Positions 51,660 to 64,000 of a stretch of 64,000 bases of DNA are shown here, piece after piece. Position 1 is the stretch's first letter. The number at the start of each line of letters is the position of its first letter. The notes beneath the pieces are model-generated. The model was not told the DNA's origin. It searched no databases and worked only from the letters and a program-made list of their open reading frames with translations. This DNA comes from Hyaloperonospora brassicae (Eukaryota; Oomycota; Peronosporomycetes; Peronosporales; Peronosporaceae). The DNA lies in assembly GCA_947650285.1 (NCBI GenBank), contig CANTFL010000861.1, forward strand, positions 1 to 64,000, read 5' to 3'. The position numbers were made by a program, and so were the translations under genes.

Positions 51660-54355
51660 CCTACTGATCCAGCAACATCAAGAGAATTTGAAAATCTCTT
51701 GACGAATGTTGCTCATAACACACAGTCACTGTGTGTCTCTTCACCTGGTGATGAGGTATCCCTCATCACCTTGACGTTCGAAGTGACAACGGACTTGTCA
51801 CTTCTCGCCCTAGTTGACTGTGGGAAGTCGAGCAGTTTCGTTTGTCTCCAGTCACTAGAAGCTGGAAGACTGAACTTCGTCGAGCGGGAGATCCCTCCGA
51901 CGAGGATGAAGGTGTGCCTAGCGACAGGCGCATCGATCACTGTGAAGAAACGTGTAGTCGGAATCCACTACAAGTTAGAAGGTGAACAGTAAAATGATGA
52001 TTTTATCGTACTGCATCTGGATGACATGTTCGACGTCATCCTAGGTCTTCCTTGGCTTAGGATATACGAGCCAAGGATGAGCTGGCAGCATCGATCTGTA
52101 AAGATTTCTGACACTCGTTCATCACATATCCATCTAATGAACGTCTTGGAACGCCCAAAAGCGTGTGGGTGTGCTGCGAGTGAGTGCGATGGCCTCACTT
52201 GTGGTACGGTCGTTATCACGACTGTACAAGACCGCAGTGTATATGATCAATACACTGTGGAGAAAACTCCCGGGCTACTTTGCAAGTGCACAGGTGGCGC
52301 CGAAGGTACACCACTCGAAGGTGAGTGGACCGGGACAGGGATGCATGCCGGGAAGGCAGCATCTGAGAAAGAAGAAACCGGGTGTCGGTGATCGGTAGCA
52401 CGGAGGTCAGAGGTCAACTAGGAAGTCGACCATAGACGATCAGTCCCTGAATGCGGTTACACAGACAGTGTCAGAAGACGTAAAGGAAAAGAGTCCCCAC
52501 GTGCTTGAGGAAGACGTCCCTCAAGTGGTAAATGATGAGGAAAAGAGCCCTCAGCTTCCTGTGGATGTGACTTTACAGGAATTAATCGAGACATCGAATG
52601 TATTGATCAATGACGGATCAGGCGTAAGCGCTTATACGATTGATCTGATTGTGCCTCTGAAGTTAGCTTCGGAGATAATTCAATTGCCAACGCTAGAATC
52701 AAAACAGTTCTTACGTGATCTGCGTAGTGGCAAGGTCAAGCATATCTGTGTATTCTTCACGGAGGACGAGTACGTCACCGCTATTCGGTCAGCAATGGTG
52801 TTCACTGAGAACGAACGAGTTGTCATCAGTTCATCGATGGACGAAAGTGTCAGCGATGAGAAGACTCGGATTGAGAGATATGCATTAGAATCCTGGAAGT
52901 CGCTTCAGGTAAATCATTTGTATAAGTATTTGATCGAATTCAAGGACGTGTTCTCTGAATGCGTGTCTTGCGGGTTGCCTAAAGACAAAGGCACTCGTCA
53001 CGAGATCGAGCTCAAACCGGGCTCGGAGTACTTTGTCATGAAGCAATGCCCACTTCCTCGTGAACAAGTACTAGCGATCGATGAGTTCTTTACCGATCGC
53101 TTGGCCGCAGGCCATGTGAGGGAATCAACTTCCCCTCACAGCTCTCCGACCTTCTGTGTGCAAAAGATCACAGGAGGATGGCGGATTGTGCATTCATTCA
53201 GCAAGTCGAATGCTGCAACGGTATCGGCTCAGACGCCGATACCGAGGAAGGACGTGATCATAGATGGTATGTCAAAGAGTACCATTTTCTCTTCCATGGA
53301 TATGATGCATGGCTTCTATCAGATCATCATGCATGAACGGGAAATCCCGTACACAGCGTTGAGCACCCCCAGCGGTATGCTGTGTGAGTGGCTAGTGATG
53401 CCACAGGGACAGAGTAATTCCTCCTGCAACATTCAACAGATGTGTCACAAATCTGTTGATACCGGTGCGGGATTTTGTACCGAGTTACTTCGACGATATG
53501 TTCGTCCATAGCCGGGCTATGAATGGAAAGACGGACGTGTAAGTTCATAGAATTCACGTTCGTCAAGTCCTTCAACTTATTCGAAAGCATAAGTTGTGCG
53601 CCAACCTCAAGAAGTATGTATTTGTGGCCAGCGAAATACCACTTCTTAGATGCATCGTGGGTAAACACGGCGTACGCCCTGATCCCGAATAGATCAAGGC
53701 GATCACCGACTGGCCAGTGCCAGTCGATGTCAAGGGACTAAGGAAGTTCCTTGGCCTAGCGGCGTACTTGCACAAGTACTCACGCAACTACGCCGAGATG
53801 GCTGTTCATCTTTCTTGCTTGCTCAAGAAAAATGTAAAGTGGTCATGGAACGCTGAATGCCAGCGTTCCTTTAAAAGTATCAACCAAAGCTTGATTCGAT
53901 CGCCCATCTTCGAGATTGCCGACCATGACATATCATTCCATGTGGTCTGTGACTCCAGCGATTACGAAATCGGCTGTGAGTCGATTCAGTATGACATAGA
54001 CGGCGCTGAGCGCGTCGTCTGCTATCAGTCGCATCAGCTGTATCCAGCTGAACGCAATGATCCAGTGCATAACAAGAAACTCCTTGCCATGAACTATGCA
54101 CTGGCTAAGTTTCGTGTCTATCTTTTAGGAGATAGGCCGTTCATCGTCCATAAGGATCATGCGTCACTACGCACGGCCGTGAACGGTCCACATCTCTCGC
54201 AAAAAATGGCGAGGTGGTTGTCTATCTTCGCGGATAAAACTTCTCCGTGGATTATAAACCAAGACGACTTAACGTCTTCGCTAATGCGCTTTCGCGTCGG
54301 CCCGATTTCTTGCCGACTGCGCAGTTCAACAATGAGACTTTGCCCACTGTTGTGA
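51660..54355 (+). pseudogene. Protease, reverse transcriptase and RNase H of element 1, broken
   Basis: A retropepsin-like segment has its Asp in LVDCGKSS (about 51812-51835; normally DSG) and LGLPWL near 52045. RT fingers and palm lie at 52950-53500 (GGWRIVH, MDMMHGFYQI, LVMPQG). The YFDD catalytic motif is at 53486-53497, reached only after a frame change. The thumb and Ty3-type RNase H run to about 54240 (VCDSSDYEIG, DHASLR). The RNase H Glu position reads NKKLLAM, Lys for Glu, while element 2 keeps DKELLAM. Several stops interrupt. Confidence 0.8.
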
Positions 54356-54564
54356 CGCTATCAGTCAGTGTGCCGTCGTCGCCTTCACTCGACGACGTGC
54401 GGAAGGCATACACAGGAGACGAGGATCTTCTGCGCTTGATAGATCCCTTTGTGAATCCATCCCAAATATCCTTGGCGGTTTTGACGACTCTATTTCTTTC
54501 CCCTTTGGATCGGTATACGACTCGCAATGGGTTTCTGTACTATACAGAAGCTGCAGACTACACA

Positions 54565-55430
54565 CCTCGCGTCGTCGTTCACCAGCATGATGCTTTGCGA
54601 CTACCATGCTTGAATGTCACGATGCACCTACAGATGGGCATCGTGGTAGAGAAAAGACTTACCATACGGTAAGACGTGGCTTTTACTGGCCACGTATCAG
54701 TTTGTGCGCAAGTACATTCGCTATTGCAAGGCCTGTCAGCGGTAGAAGTAAAGTCCTTCATCTCGCGCTCCATTGCAACCTCTGCCGGTCCCGGCAGGGT
54801 GTTGGGAGTCTTTTTCCATGGACTTTGTCGCCGGGAAACCCGAAGCCACTCATAGGAATAATGGTATTCTTGTGTTTGTGGACCGTTTCAGCAAGATGGT
54901 GCATCTTGCTGCGGTTCCCGAGTCGATCACTGTACACGGATATTCGCGTGTATTCATCGACACAGTGTTTCGACTTCACGGGTTGCCCCGTGAACTCGTA
55001 TTTGACCGTGATCCTCCGTTCACGGCGGAGTTTTGATAATTCGTCTTCCGCACATTTGTAAGACGGTTAAAGATGTCAATCTCCGGCCATCCCAAAACGG
55101 ATGGTAAGACGGAAAGTGCAAACCGTGTCCTCGAAGAAATACTTCGAGGGTACGTCTTCTCTTTTTCGAGTTGGAGTGTGCTCTTGCCGATGGTCGAATT
55201 CGCCATCCACAACTCCGTGCATGCGTCCACGACGCATATAATGTTTTACGTGAATGGCTTACGCCACCCACTTATCCACGCCCTGATACATATTGACTCT
55301 GGGTTAAGTGGGGGAGTGAATCGCTCGAGCAAAAACCGTTTTGGCTATTGCTCATCACGTATCACCGCTCACGCCGATACGTTTGACGCCGGTGTCGATA
55401 ATATCGACATCGACTAAGCTGATCTTAGCA
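54565..55430 (+). pseudogene. Integrase of element 1, broken
   Basis: The zinc-binding N-terminus is visible at about 54605-54690 (HRGREKTYHTVRRGFYWPR). The catalytic core follows in a different frame, with its first Asp in SMDFVAGKPEA and second in FDRDPPF (near 55005). The Glu is in GKTESANRVLEEIL (about 55105). Frameshifts at about 54660 and 55035 separate the pieces. Confidence 0.75.
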
Positions 55431-55821
55431 GTAGCAACGAAGCTGATGCTACGTCAGGCAATGATGACGATGCTGGAATATTCAGTATCGTCAATGATCA
55501 TACTAGCGAGGAAATCGATATTCTCGCTAAAGAAGAGAAGAATCTCTTATCAGTGCGAACAAAGCGCACTGAAAGACACAACGACGAGTCGGCAGAGAAC
55601 TTTCTGTTGACTCGAGAATCGGTAGTCCATTTCGCTCAGGACTTCATCACTAACGCGGTGGACCGCTAGAAACGGAACGCAGACAAGAATGGAAGATACA
55701 TGTTTTTTCATTTAAGGTTAACAACCTATCACTACTGTCCACGGTAAATATACCTAGACATGCAGTCAATAATGTCGTCAGTAGTAAACTACTGCCGAAA
55801 TACATTGGTACCTTTCGTGTA

Positions 55822-56505
55822 TTGCACCGCAAAGGCAATGCATACACGATTCAGTTGTCTCGTAGGATGCGCACACATACTACGCTTTATGTTGGTCTTC
55901 TCCGCCCGTACTATCAGTACGAGGCCTCTTTCAAGAACGGAGACAGCCGGCACACTCAAGAATCCCCAAAATGTTCTTCTTATCACGGACCAAACTTTAG
56001 TGTTGGTACTTCAACAACGCAGTCTCGCAACGAGCCGCCGCTAGCTCGTCGTGCAGGAGCCGACGCTCGCGTTCGTTCTCAAGCTGAGCGAACACAAAGC
56101 CCGATCGGTTTTTCTTTCGATCGGTACGGAGATGGCACACGATTGTCAGCAAGTCGTGCCGACGATTGTACTCGTGCTCCACGCCTCCCCTCTACTCGGT
56201 TAGGACGCGTTCATGGTGACTTAAAATCTTCTGCAGGCCCGGCGGCTGAGCCGTACCTGGTCTTCCCACCTCCACCTGAGCCACTGGTGGACTCACACGG
56301 TGGTCGATGCTTTCACGTGGGGCGTATCTTGATCCACCGCGAGAAGAAAGGGGAGTGGACAAGTTACCTTGTCAGCTGACGGGGGTGCCTATCATCGTAT
56401 GATAGCTAGGAGCCTCGGTCCCAGTTGATTGCTGACGTTTAGGGTCTCGTCCGCCAGTACGACGAGACTCATCCGATTGGTCCTCGGGCCCACCGGTAAA
56501 CACGC
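55822..56505 (+). pseudogene. Integrase C-terminus and chromodomain of element 1, broken
   Basis: The GNAYTIQLSRRMRTH...YVGLLRPY segment is the chromoviral integrase tail. The chromodomain starts at FHVGRILIHREKKGEWTSYLV (about 56310-56376). It continues past a TGA in the same frame to EPRSQLIADV and GLVRQYDETHP, ending at a TAA near 56503. Three internal stops lie where Trp or Gln would be expected. Chromodomains steer integration to marked chromatin. Confidence 0.75.
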
Positions 56506-57890
56506 GCTTCTGGCGCTTATAGACGGATTGCAATTGTGCAATCGCTTCCCGCTTTACAGCCGAGATGTGAGCCCTTCACCAGGACGAACTTAGGTAAAAA
56601 AAACTTCCGTTGAAGCACGCTGCGAGTTTTCAATACAACTCGCACAAGGGTCACCCCATGCGAGGCAAAAAGATGCCTGCCTTACGCGACAATCGAGGCA
56701 GCCGGAACATTGCACTGGTTGGCGTTCGTTTTCAAGCTTGAGGCATACTGCCTCAACTTTTCCGAGCCACGCTTTACGTCCAAAATTCTTAACAGTTTTG
56801 ACGAACGCATTCCACGCTGCCAAAAGCGAGGTCTTGTTACGTTTTTGGTTACCATAGTACCATCGTTGCGTAGGGAAAGCGTCGAGATAGAAGTCTTCCT
56901 CAGCGCGAAAGTTGTTCGAGCTGGAGGACAAGCCATGAAGCTCGGTCGCATCGAATAATAAAATTCGATGGTGCTGGCTTGTCTCGTGAGACAAGCTTTT
57001 GATGAGCCGTTCGGGCAAGCACCACGGCTTCAGCTCACCACGCTTCGACTTCGTACCTTCCTCGGTACCACGGTTCTCTGAGTGACGACTTCTCGCGCCA
57101 TCGTCAACGCGCTCGTGCGAAGACGCACGAGTTGATCGTGGTGATAAGTAATTTTACTCATCACCGGACTCATCATCACTGCCAAACAGACTGTGACGCA
57201 AGTCGCGATTCCGTTCGTTCAACAGTTTCTTAGTTGAAGGAAGAGGCACCGCAGGTTGTTGCAATGCCTCTGGAGCCATTCTCGAGTCAGACACATCTGC
57301 CTTGCCAGAGTAGATGGCCCCTAACTCGGAGTCATTGTGTGCACGAGGTGTGATACCACTTGCACCTGCAGCAACAGGTGATGCTGGCAGAGAACGAGCA
57401 GCAGGCGACGAGTCGTCTGTCGCAGAGGCTGACGCAGCAACAGTCTATGCCTTCTTTGAGTCGCCCCGCATGGACCTGTTAACAATGCGAGATGCGGTGG
57501 AGTGGTGATCACAATTTCCTTGTGATACCGACTCTCCACTGGCGCCCAGACGACCGCCTAATGGAGGGGGTACCCCGATGTCGAGCTCTGTGTTTTCTTG
57601 CTCACCTTTTGTACCCGTCGTTGGGGCAAGTTGCGCTCTTCTTGGTCGACTTGAGTTGAAGCTGAAATTGAGAATTTATGGATAGATGTTGATCGGGTGA
57701 AAATTTTTCACACGGTCAAACGTGGGAGGGATCGAGTAGAAATTCATCACTCGATCTCAAGTATACTTAAGTGCTATCCCAGAGTCTCATGTATTCAAAG
57801 GTGATGCTTGATCCTTTAGTCTTTTGACCACTTGATCCGTCTCGCGATCTTTAATCTGAACCGTTAGCTTTCCCTGCGTCCGATTGCAGA
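56377..57890 (-). pseudogene. Gag-like or accessory ORF (ORFx), minus strand, broken
   Basis: One minus-strand frame runs from about 57600 to 56590 with only two stops. It has an acidic stretch (FGSDDESGDE), a basic stretch, AWNAFVKTVKNFGRKAW, and a Cys cluster (CSGCLDC...DPCASC) that may bind zinc. After a frame change, coding-like sequence (SAVKREAIAQLQSVYKRQKR) continues across 56570-56490, antisense to the end of element 1's chromodomain. Its 5' part is homologous to the plus-strand copy at 150-775. The function is unknown to me; it could be the gag of the family-B element or an antisense accessory ORF. Confidence 0.6.
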
Positions 57891-57907
57891 TGGTGGGGGA
57901 GAATCGA
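57891..57907 (+). other. Polypurine-tract-like sequence on left side of LTR block
   Basis: GGTGGGGGAGAATCGA immediately precedes TGTTCCGCC. On the plus strand this is the arrangement expected at the 3' LTR of a plus-oriented element. Confidence 0.4.
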
Positions 57908-58508
57908 TGTTCCGCCTGGCCAAACAATCCAAAGGCGAAGTTTGTATAGACACAGGCGGCTCTTTATTTAACGGGAAGCCAATATTCTTGCCTGGGAGAA
58001 GTCTATGCGTGTCTTTCGTTGCGAATTCAATTCGGTTTGATGTCAACCAATCAAATTCAAAACCTATGATTATGCCTATCTGTTCGTTAGATCACTGTTG
58101 TGTATCGCCTATCGATGTAGTTTACCTCGTGCATCATGTGGTCCAACAGATACTGAGGTGTCGGATCGCTTTGTAGCGGATCGCTAGGTAGTGTATCGCT
58201 CAATAGTGAAACGCTCGGGTGGTGGATCGAGGTATGTGAAGCTCGAAACCCAAGTCTTTGGTGTTTAGTATTTTCAACTCTGTTTATATTTTTGTCTTTT
58301 AAATCATCCTAACTACGAATGTTCCCTTGGACTCATGGGAACCACTCAATCTACGTGCCTATATCTTACTGGCTAATAATGGTGCTGAGCCCATTAAACC
58401 AGCTAAAAGATACGACGTGCTACTTTCGCTACTTCGAAAGTAACACCCCTACTTAAGTAACATGTAAACTTAATCGAAATCACTTATGTAACGGGGTGGC
58501 TAATTACA
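57908..58508 (-). repeat. 601-bp family-B LTR block
   Basis: In minus orientation it runs from TGTAATTAGCC (with the CACCCCGTTACA hairpin partner) to GGCGGAACA. The partial copies at 14464 (LTR start) and before 320 (LTR end) have the same polarity, which supports a single LTR read on the minus strand. It is the 3' LTR of element 2, judged by the adjacent purine tract at 58509-58524. Confidence 0.65.
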
Positions 58509-58524
58509 TCACCCCCTTTTCAAG
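58509..58524 (-). other. Polypurine tract of element 2
   Basis: On the minus strand CTTGAAAAGGGGGTGA abuts the LTR start TGTAATTAG, the classic plus-strand priming site of a Gypsy element. Confidence 0.65.
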
Positions 58525-58583
58525 ACAGCACTCACGAACCGTGAGTGCTCAACCACAAGACCCAACGACGCAGATACCAAACG

Positions 58584-59946
58584 ATGATTGAAGACGCAGA
58601 CGCCAACACCACAGCACTCCCGCGCACAATCAGCGGGAGTTTAGTAGACCACGTGATGGATCAGCGCCTGATCCCTAAAGCGCTGTACTACTTGTCTGAA
58701 GCTTGAGCTCCGGACTCTCTCGAAACGATGCAGGACTACTTCCGGCGTTTCCGTGAATTGCGCGGGAAGACTCTTGATGGCATCTCGTACGAGTCGCTCC
58801 AGAGGTCTTAATGCGCGTTCATCCGGCGGTGGAACCGGATGCTTGAAGACGAAAAAAACTTTCAGCATTGGCTGGCCAATCGCGACGATATCCACGCCGA
58901 TCATTCAATCGGTGTACTGCGCGAGAAGATCTAAAAAAGGCGTGGAACGTAGATCGACTCTGCTACGTTCACGTACACGAATCTTGTTACTCTTGTGACT
59001 CGATGCCTCGTCCAACTCGCGAGTCTTGGCAACGACACGTCGCTGAGTATTCACTCAGCGAGTATGAACAGCTCTGGATCGGACGGTATGAGCGCATCTT
59101 GATGGAGCGCAAGACTGCGGTTAATCGTGGCGCGTCACGCTGGCGACACCACTCGAGTTCTTGAGATCGTGGTGCCATGCGCTCGCCACAACGTTCTCGT
59201 TCGCGTGATCGTGGCGATACACGTTCGCCGCGACTTTTTCGTCGTCGCTCTTCATCTCGTCGTCGTGGTGACGTTTCACCACGACGTTCTCGCAATCAAT
59301 CTTGGTCCCGTAGTCGTGGTGACGCTTCACCACGACACCGTCGTCGTTCATCTCGTTCTCGCTCACCGCGAGAACACACAGGTCGTGGACAAAATCTGCA
59401 CCAAGCGTATGAACGGACTCGTAAGCTCGAACGACGTCTGGAACGTCTCGAAGAAGCGAAGAACGCGGTTCCCACGTATCCTGCTCGGGTGGAAACCCGA
59501 GCCAACGTTCATGATACTTGCGCACGGTTGTAACCGCGCGCTCATGGTGTCGCGACGAGGGTCCTCATGACCCAATAAGCGTTCCACAATCCAGCGCTTC
59601 TGACCTTCCGCGTCCACAAGTGGTGGTGGGCCCTCGCGGTGATACTGCTGGCGTCCTGGTTGCCTAGGACGATGTAGATGCGGCCGTGAACAAGGCTGTT
59701 GATGCCCAGCTGGAAGATGAATCTGCCCTTGATCGAGCTGCGCGGGCTGAGAGAACAGCGAACGAGATCCGACAGTCGAAGCGCGATCTGCTTAAACGGA
59801 TGCGGAACCTGGAACGCCAGGTTCTTGGGCACGCGCAGACTAGATCGGAGCCGCGTCCGATGTCACTGGCGGGTCAAGCAAGGCGAGAGGGAAGGTCGAC
59901 CTATGAGCCTTTGACATCGAGGACTGAGCCAACCCGTGAAGCGTAG
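58584..59946 (+). pseudogene. Antisense or gag-like ORF (ORFy) inside element 2, broken
   Basis: From the ATG at 58584 the plus strand reads protein-like (SLVDHVMDQRLIPKALYYL, DYFRRFRELRGKTLDGISY, NFQHWLANRDDIHADHSIG) with stops at three or four places. A frame change leads to MPRPTRESWQRHVAEYSL and then an Arg/Ser-rich stretch (59177-59390). A coiled-coil segment (TRKLERRLERLEEAKNA) lies antisense to element 2's chromodomain. A further charged helix-like frame spans 59686-59946. It may be a gag-like gene or an antisense ORF; part of it could be a shadow of the minus-strand chromodomain. Confidence 0.45.
59390..59630 (-). pseudogene. Chromodomain of element 2, frameshifted
   Basis: VDAEGQKRWIVERLLGHEDP begins the chromodomain (about 59617-59560). 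After a frame change it continues as ERWLGFPPEQDTWEPRSSLL and RDVPDVVRAYE (about 59515-59410). Aromatic and WEP positions of the fold are kept. Confidence 0.8.
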
Positions 59947-60019
59947 CTGGACGAAACTACTTGAGCCTCCCGACGTAAAATGTCGGATGAAGTCGCAGTG
60001 ACGAAGGGATGTCCAGCGT

Positions 60020-61316
60020 TTATGCGTCGCCAATCGCCTTGAGTATCGTGAATGGTCCGATGAAACGTGGCGCGAGTTTGCTCGCGCCGAGATTGGTTAC
60101 TGCTGAATCTCGTAGGACTTCGGTAGATAACAATACACGATCACCCTTCTTGAATGTACTCATGTTCCTTCTTCCACATTTGCCTGCATTCGCTTTCTGT
60201 TTATCCACTGCAGATCGAAGGGTATCGCGTACGAACCTCGTGATGGCTCGACGTTGGAGTATAAACTCTGACACAGCCATGTCATCAATTGGTTGCGCCG
60301 ATTCGATCGGCGCGTATTTGGCTTTAGGGTTTCGCATACCCGAAGAAGGGTCAATCAGCGTCTGTGCAGTCCATTGAGCTAGCGGGGACGCCACGTCACG
60401 TGGCGTCAAAACAGAAGACTTCACTTTGGATTGGGTGACAACATTGGCGCTCAGAATACCGTGAGCTGCACTTGATCATTACTTATCGTTATAACCCCCC
60501 TGCCAGAGTGGAGCCACGAAGAGCTGAGGGTTGACCCACGGCAAGAAGAGTAGGTACACGAGGATGACAGGACGAATTTGCAAAAACTGGCGTCAACCCT
60601 GTTGACGCGTGAATCGCGTCGCTGAGTGCAAACTCCGCGAGTGGCAAAAATGCACTCCAACTCGTAAAGGAAGTTGCATAGCTTCGAAGAGCATCTTCGA
60701 AGACCCGATCAACTCTCTCTGTTTGCCCATCGGATCCGGATGGGCTGCTGACGACATTTGCAGCTTTGTGCCAAGCAACTCGAACAATGACGTCCAAAAG
60801 GCAGATGTGAAACGAGGATCACGGTCCGAAACGATGTTGTCTGGTAGACCGTGATGGTGAAACACAGTGCCAATGAAGTGCACCGCGGTCTCAGCCGCGG
60901 TATCGTTGCATGAACAGGCACCAGATGTGTCATTTTGCTGAATCTGTCCACAAAGACCAGAATACCCGTTCGATCTTGGCCATCTGGTGTAAGACCGAAG
61001 ATAAAGTCCATTGAGACAGAGCTTTAAGCCTGAGCTGCAATTGGCAGGGGTCGTACGGGTGCCTGCGACGATGGAGATGGCTTCACGCGCTGACATATTT
61101 CGCAGGTGCGAACCCAGTTGCGAACCCGCTTGTACATGTGGGGCCAAAAGAAGTTACGCGAGACAGCCGCGAATGTCTTTTTGCGGCCCAGGTGGCCGCC
61201 AATTGGGCGTCATGGTACTCGTGGATGATACGAGCACGCAAATCCAAGTCATTCGCAATCACCGTTTGAGGTGCATCGAATTTATCGAAGCTGTATAACA
61301 GCAAAAGACCGTCCAA
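60020..61316 (-). pseudogene. Integrase of element 2, broken
   Basis: The zinc-binding N-terminus is near 61240-61200 (RARIIHEYHDAQL). The core first Asp lies in the segment MDFIFGLTPDG (61011) and the second in VSDRDPRF. The Glu is in DGQTERVDRVFEDAL (about 60725). The SH3-like tail is KKGDRVLLSTEVL...LAPRFIGPF (60150-60030), and the YVGRLK end lies just past a stop at 60020. Several frame breaks separate the parts. Confidence 0.8.
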
Positions 61317-62303
61317 ACTGTATCGTTGAATGTGTTCACGCTTCGTATGGAAAGAGCTGCCAGTGCAGCATCTCTGGAAGCGCGCAGATAGGCAATAATT
61401 TTCGCGTAATCCGGATCGTTCGCGTAAGCCGCGACAATTTTATCGAAAAGGCATAACTCGGGTGTGACCCGAGTTAGATTATACGACACACACGTCGCAC
61501 ATGGATCGTCTTCATCGTCTTCGTCAGTTGCCTGACGACTCAGTGCCATACGAGGATCATAATGTGGACGTCGTGACAGTGCGTCAGCAAGAATGTTAGT
61601 CTTGCCTGGCTCGTAGTGCACGACGAAGTTGTACTCGGAGAAGAAAGAGAGCCATCGTGCCATCCGTCGAGATAGGTGTGGGCTCTTATTTTGCTGTTCG
61701 CAGCGATGCATGATCCGTATACAGGACGAACGTGCGTTCGCCCAGTAGGTGAACACGAAACTTGATGAGTGCGTAGCGCATCGCTAGCAGTTCCTTATCG
61801 TGAACCGGATACTTCTTCTCTGCCGGCTTCATCTGTCGTGATTGGTAGCTCACGACTATTCCACGGCCCTCATGATCAAACTGCATGAGGGTGCAATCAA
61901 TTGCAAAGTCACTTGCATCACACACCACGTAAAACGGCTTGGTTTCGTCAGGGAGTACCAACACTGGCGCCGACGCCAGGCTCTTCTTTACTGCGTCAAC
62001 GGCAGCTTGATGTTCGGGGCGCCACGACCACGTGGCGTCTTTCTTCAGAAGTGACGACAGGGGCTGTATAGAACCGGCGTAATCCTTTGTGTACTTGTGC
62101 AAGTAATTAGCTAGACCGAGCCATTGACGCAACTCCGTAAGAATCTTGGGAGTGGGCCAAAAACAGATTGACGACACCTTCTCTGGATCATCTCGGACAC
62201 CCGATTTGCTCACGTAGTAGCCCAGCACCGGAATCTCCGGTGCACAGAATACGCGCTTCTTAGAATTTGCATATAACTTGTTGACCCGTATGACTTGGAA
62301 CAC
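61300..62303 (-). pseudogene. RT thumb and RNase H of element 2
   Basis: GVRDDPEKVSSICFWPTP and WLGLANYLHKYTKDYAG mark the thumb. RNase H residues are present in VCDASDFAI, DKELLAM and YTDHASLR, so the Asp-Glu-Asp set is intact. The connection to the integrase (LSRRMARWLSFF, LADALSRRP) needs a frame change near 61700. Confidence 0.85.
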
Positions 62304-62327
62304 CTGATTCAGGTGTTGAAGGTGAAC

Positions 62328-63704
<1,377 letters not shown>

Positions 63705-63799
63705 AGCGAGGAGACATCGTCACTCGTGCGTAGGATCACGAAACAAGCGGTACGGAGAGGGCCATCGCTCACTCTGTGTACCGCCGGCGTCGTGGATGT

Positions 63800-63985
63800 A
63801 CGGTCCACGACTGTAACGTTCAGCCAATCACTTGGAGACACCAAGAGATGGGTGAACACTTCGCTGACGTTGAACTTGCTTCGACGTCTCACTAATCTGG
63901 CCAACCAGTCGATCTGGGGCTTGTATCGTGCCAAGAATGGCATGCCCATGATGCAATCGAATGCATAATTCATTTCAATCACCAA
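63800..63985 (-). pseudogene. C-terminal part of retropepsin, element 2
   Basis: FDCIMGMPFLARYKPQIDW matches the conserved end of Gypsy aspartic proteases (LGMPFL...IDW). The active-site Asp lies beyond the window. Confidence 0.7.
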
Positions 63986-64000
63986 GAAATTGTCGTTGCT

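Larger units (their letters stand above)
50039..56505 (+). mobile_element. Decayed chromodomain Ty3/Gypsy retrotransposon (element 1)
   Basis: A 5' LTR, possible primer site, gag, protease, RT, RNase H, integrase and chromodomain follow in order on the plus strand, the chromovirus arrangement. The reading is broken by at least ten stops and several frame changes. No matching 3' LTR (TGTAACGGGG...) was found downstream before the oppositely oriented element 2. The element is therefore truncated or its end was replaced. Domain positions are listed separately. Confidence 0.9.

Overview
The window looks like nuclear DNA of an oomycete (Peronosporales: Phytophthora or a downy mildew). The signs are short phase-consistent introns with GTACGT/GTRNGT donors, compact protein-coding islands in retroelement-rich spacers, a stramenopile-type uncharacterised nuclear domain, and chromodomain Ty3/Gypsy retrotransposons with TGTAAC...GTTACA long terminal repeats (LTRs). 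Every identification rests on reading motifs by eye; no database search was run.

Layout. 0.15-1.4 kb: decayed LTR-retroelement pieces. 1.7-4.8 kb: a divergent gene pair, 5-formyltetrahydrofolate cyclo-ligase (three exons, minus) and a coiled-coil protein with a dynein-adaptor-like CC1 box (two exons, plus). 8.0-11.2 kb: a nuclear-looking protein and a TPR/TMEM33-like membrane protein ending in a CaaX box. 11.4-13.1 kb: a dead Tigger/pogo DNA transposon. 14.5 kb: an LTR fragment. 17.9-18.7 kb: a frameshifted gene for a secreted protein. 22.3-36.5 kb: the main gene island, with a FAAH-like amidase (minus), an ACBD5-like acyl-CoA-binding protein, a catalytically dead calpain-like protein, an OSCA/TMEM63 channel and an RPRD/Rtt103-type CTD-binding protein. 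41.1-41.7 kb: a 189-unit (TAG)n array. 43.2-47.0 kb: eIF3a. 48.4 kb: a solo LTR with a clear target-site duplication. 50.0-64.0 kb: two decayed chromoviruses facing each other across a 601-bp LTR block, with ORFs leaving that block in both directions.

Genes together. Most intact genes are housekeeping: one-carbon metabolism, translation initiation, transcription/3'-end processing, membrane trafficking. The closest functional pairing is the divergent amidase and acyl-CoA-binding gene at 24.3-24.6 kb, both of acyl-lipid metabolism, sharing a short spacer with six CCAAT pentamers. Several gene ends only become sensible after adding exons that are reconstructed here from splice-site phase.

The most unusual structure is the 56.4-59.9 kb junction. 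Two inward-facing pol genes each meet an opposing ORF at their chromodomain end, around a shared LTR block flanked by two polypurine tracts. It could be a tandem/nested insertion or evidence for antisense accessory ORFs in oomycete chromoviruses.
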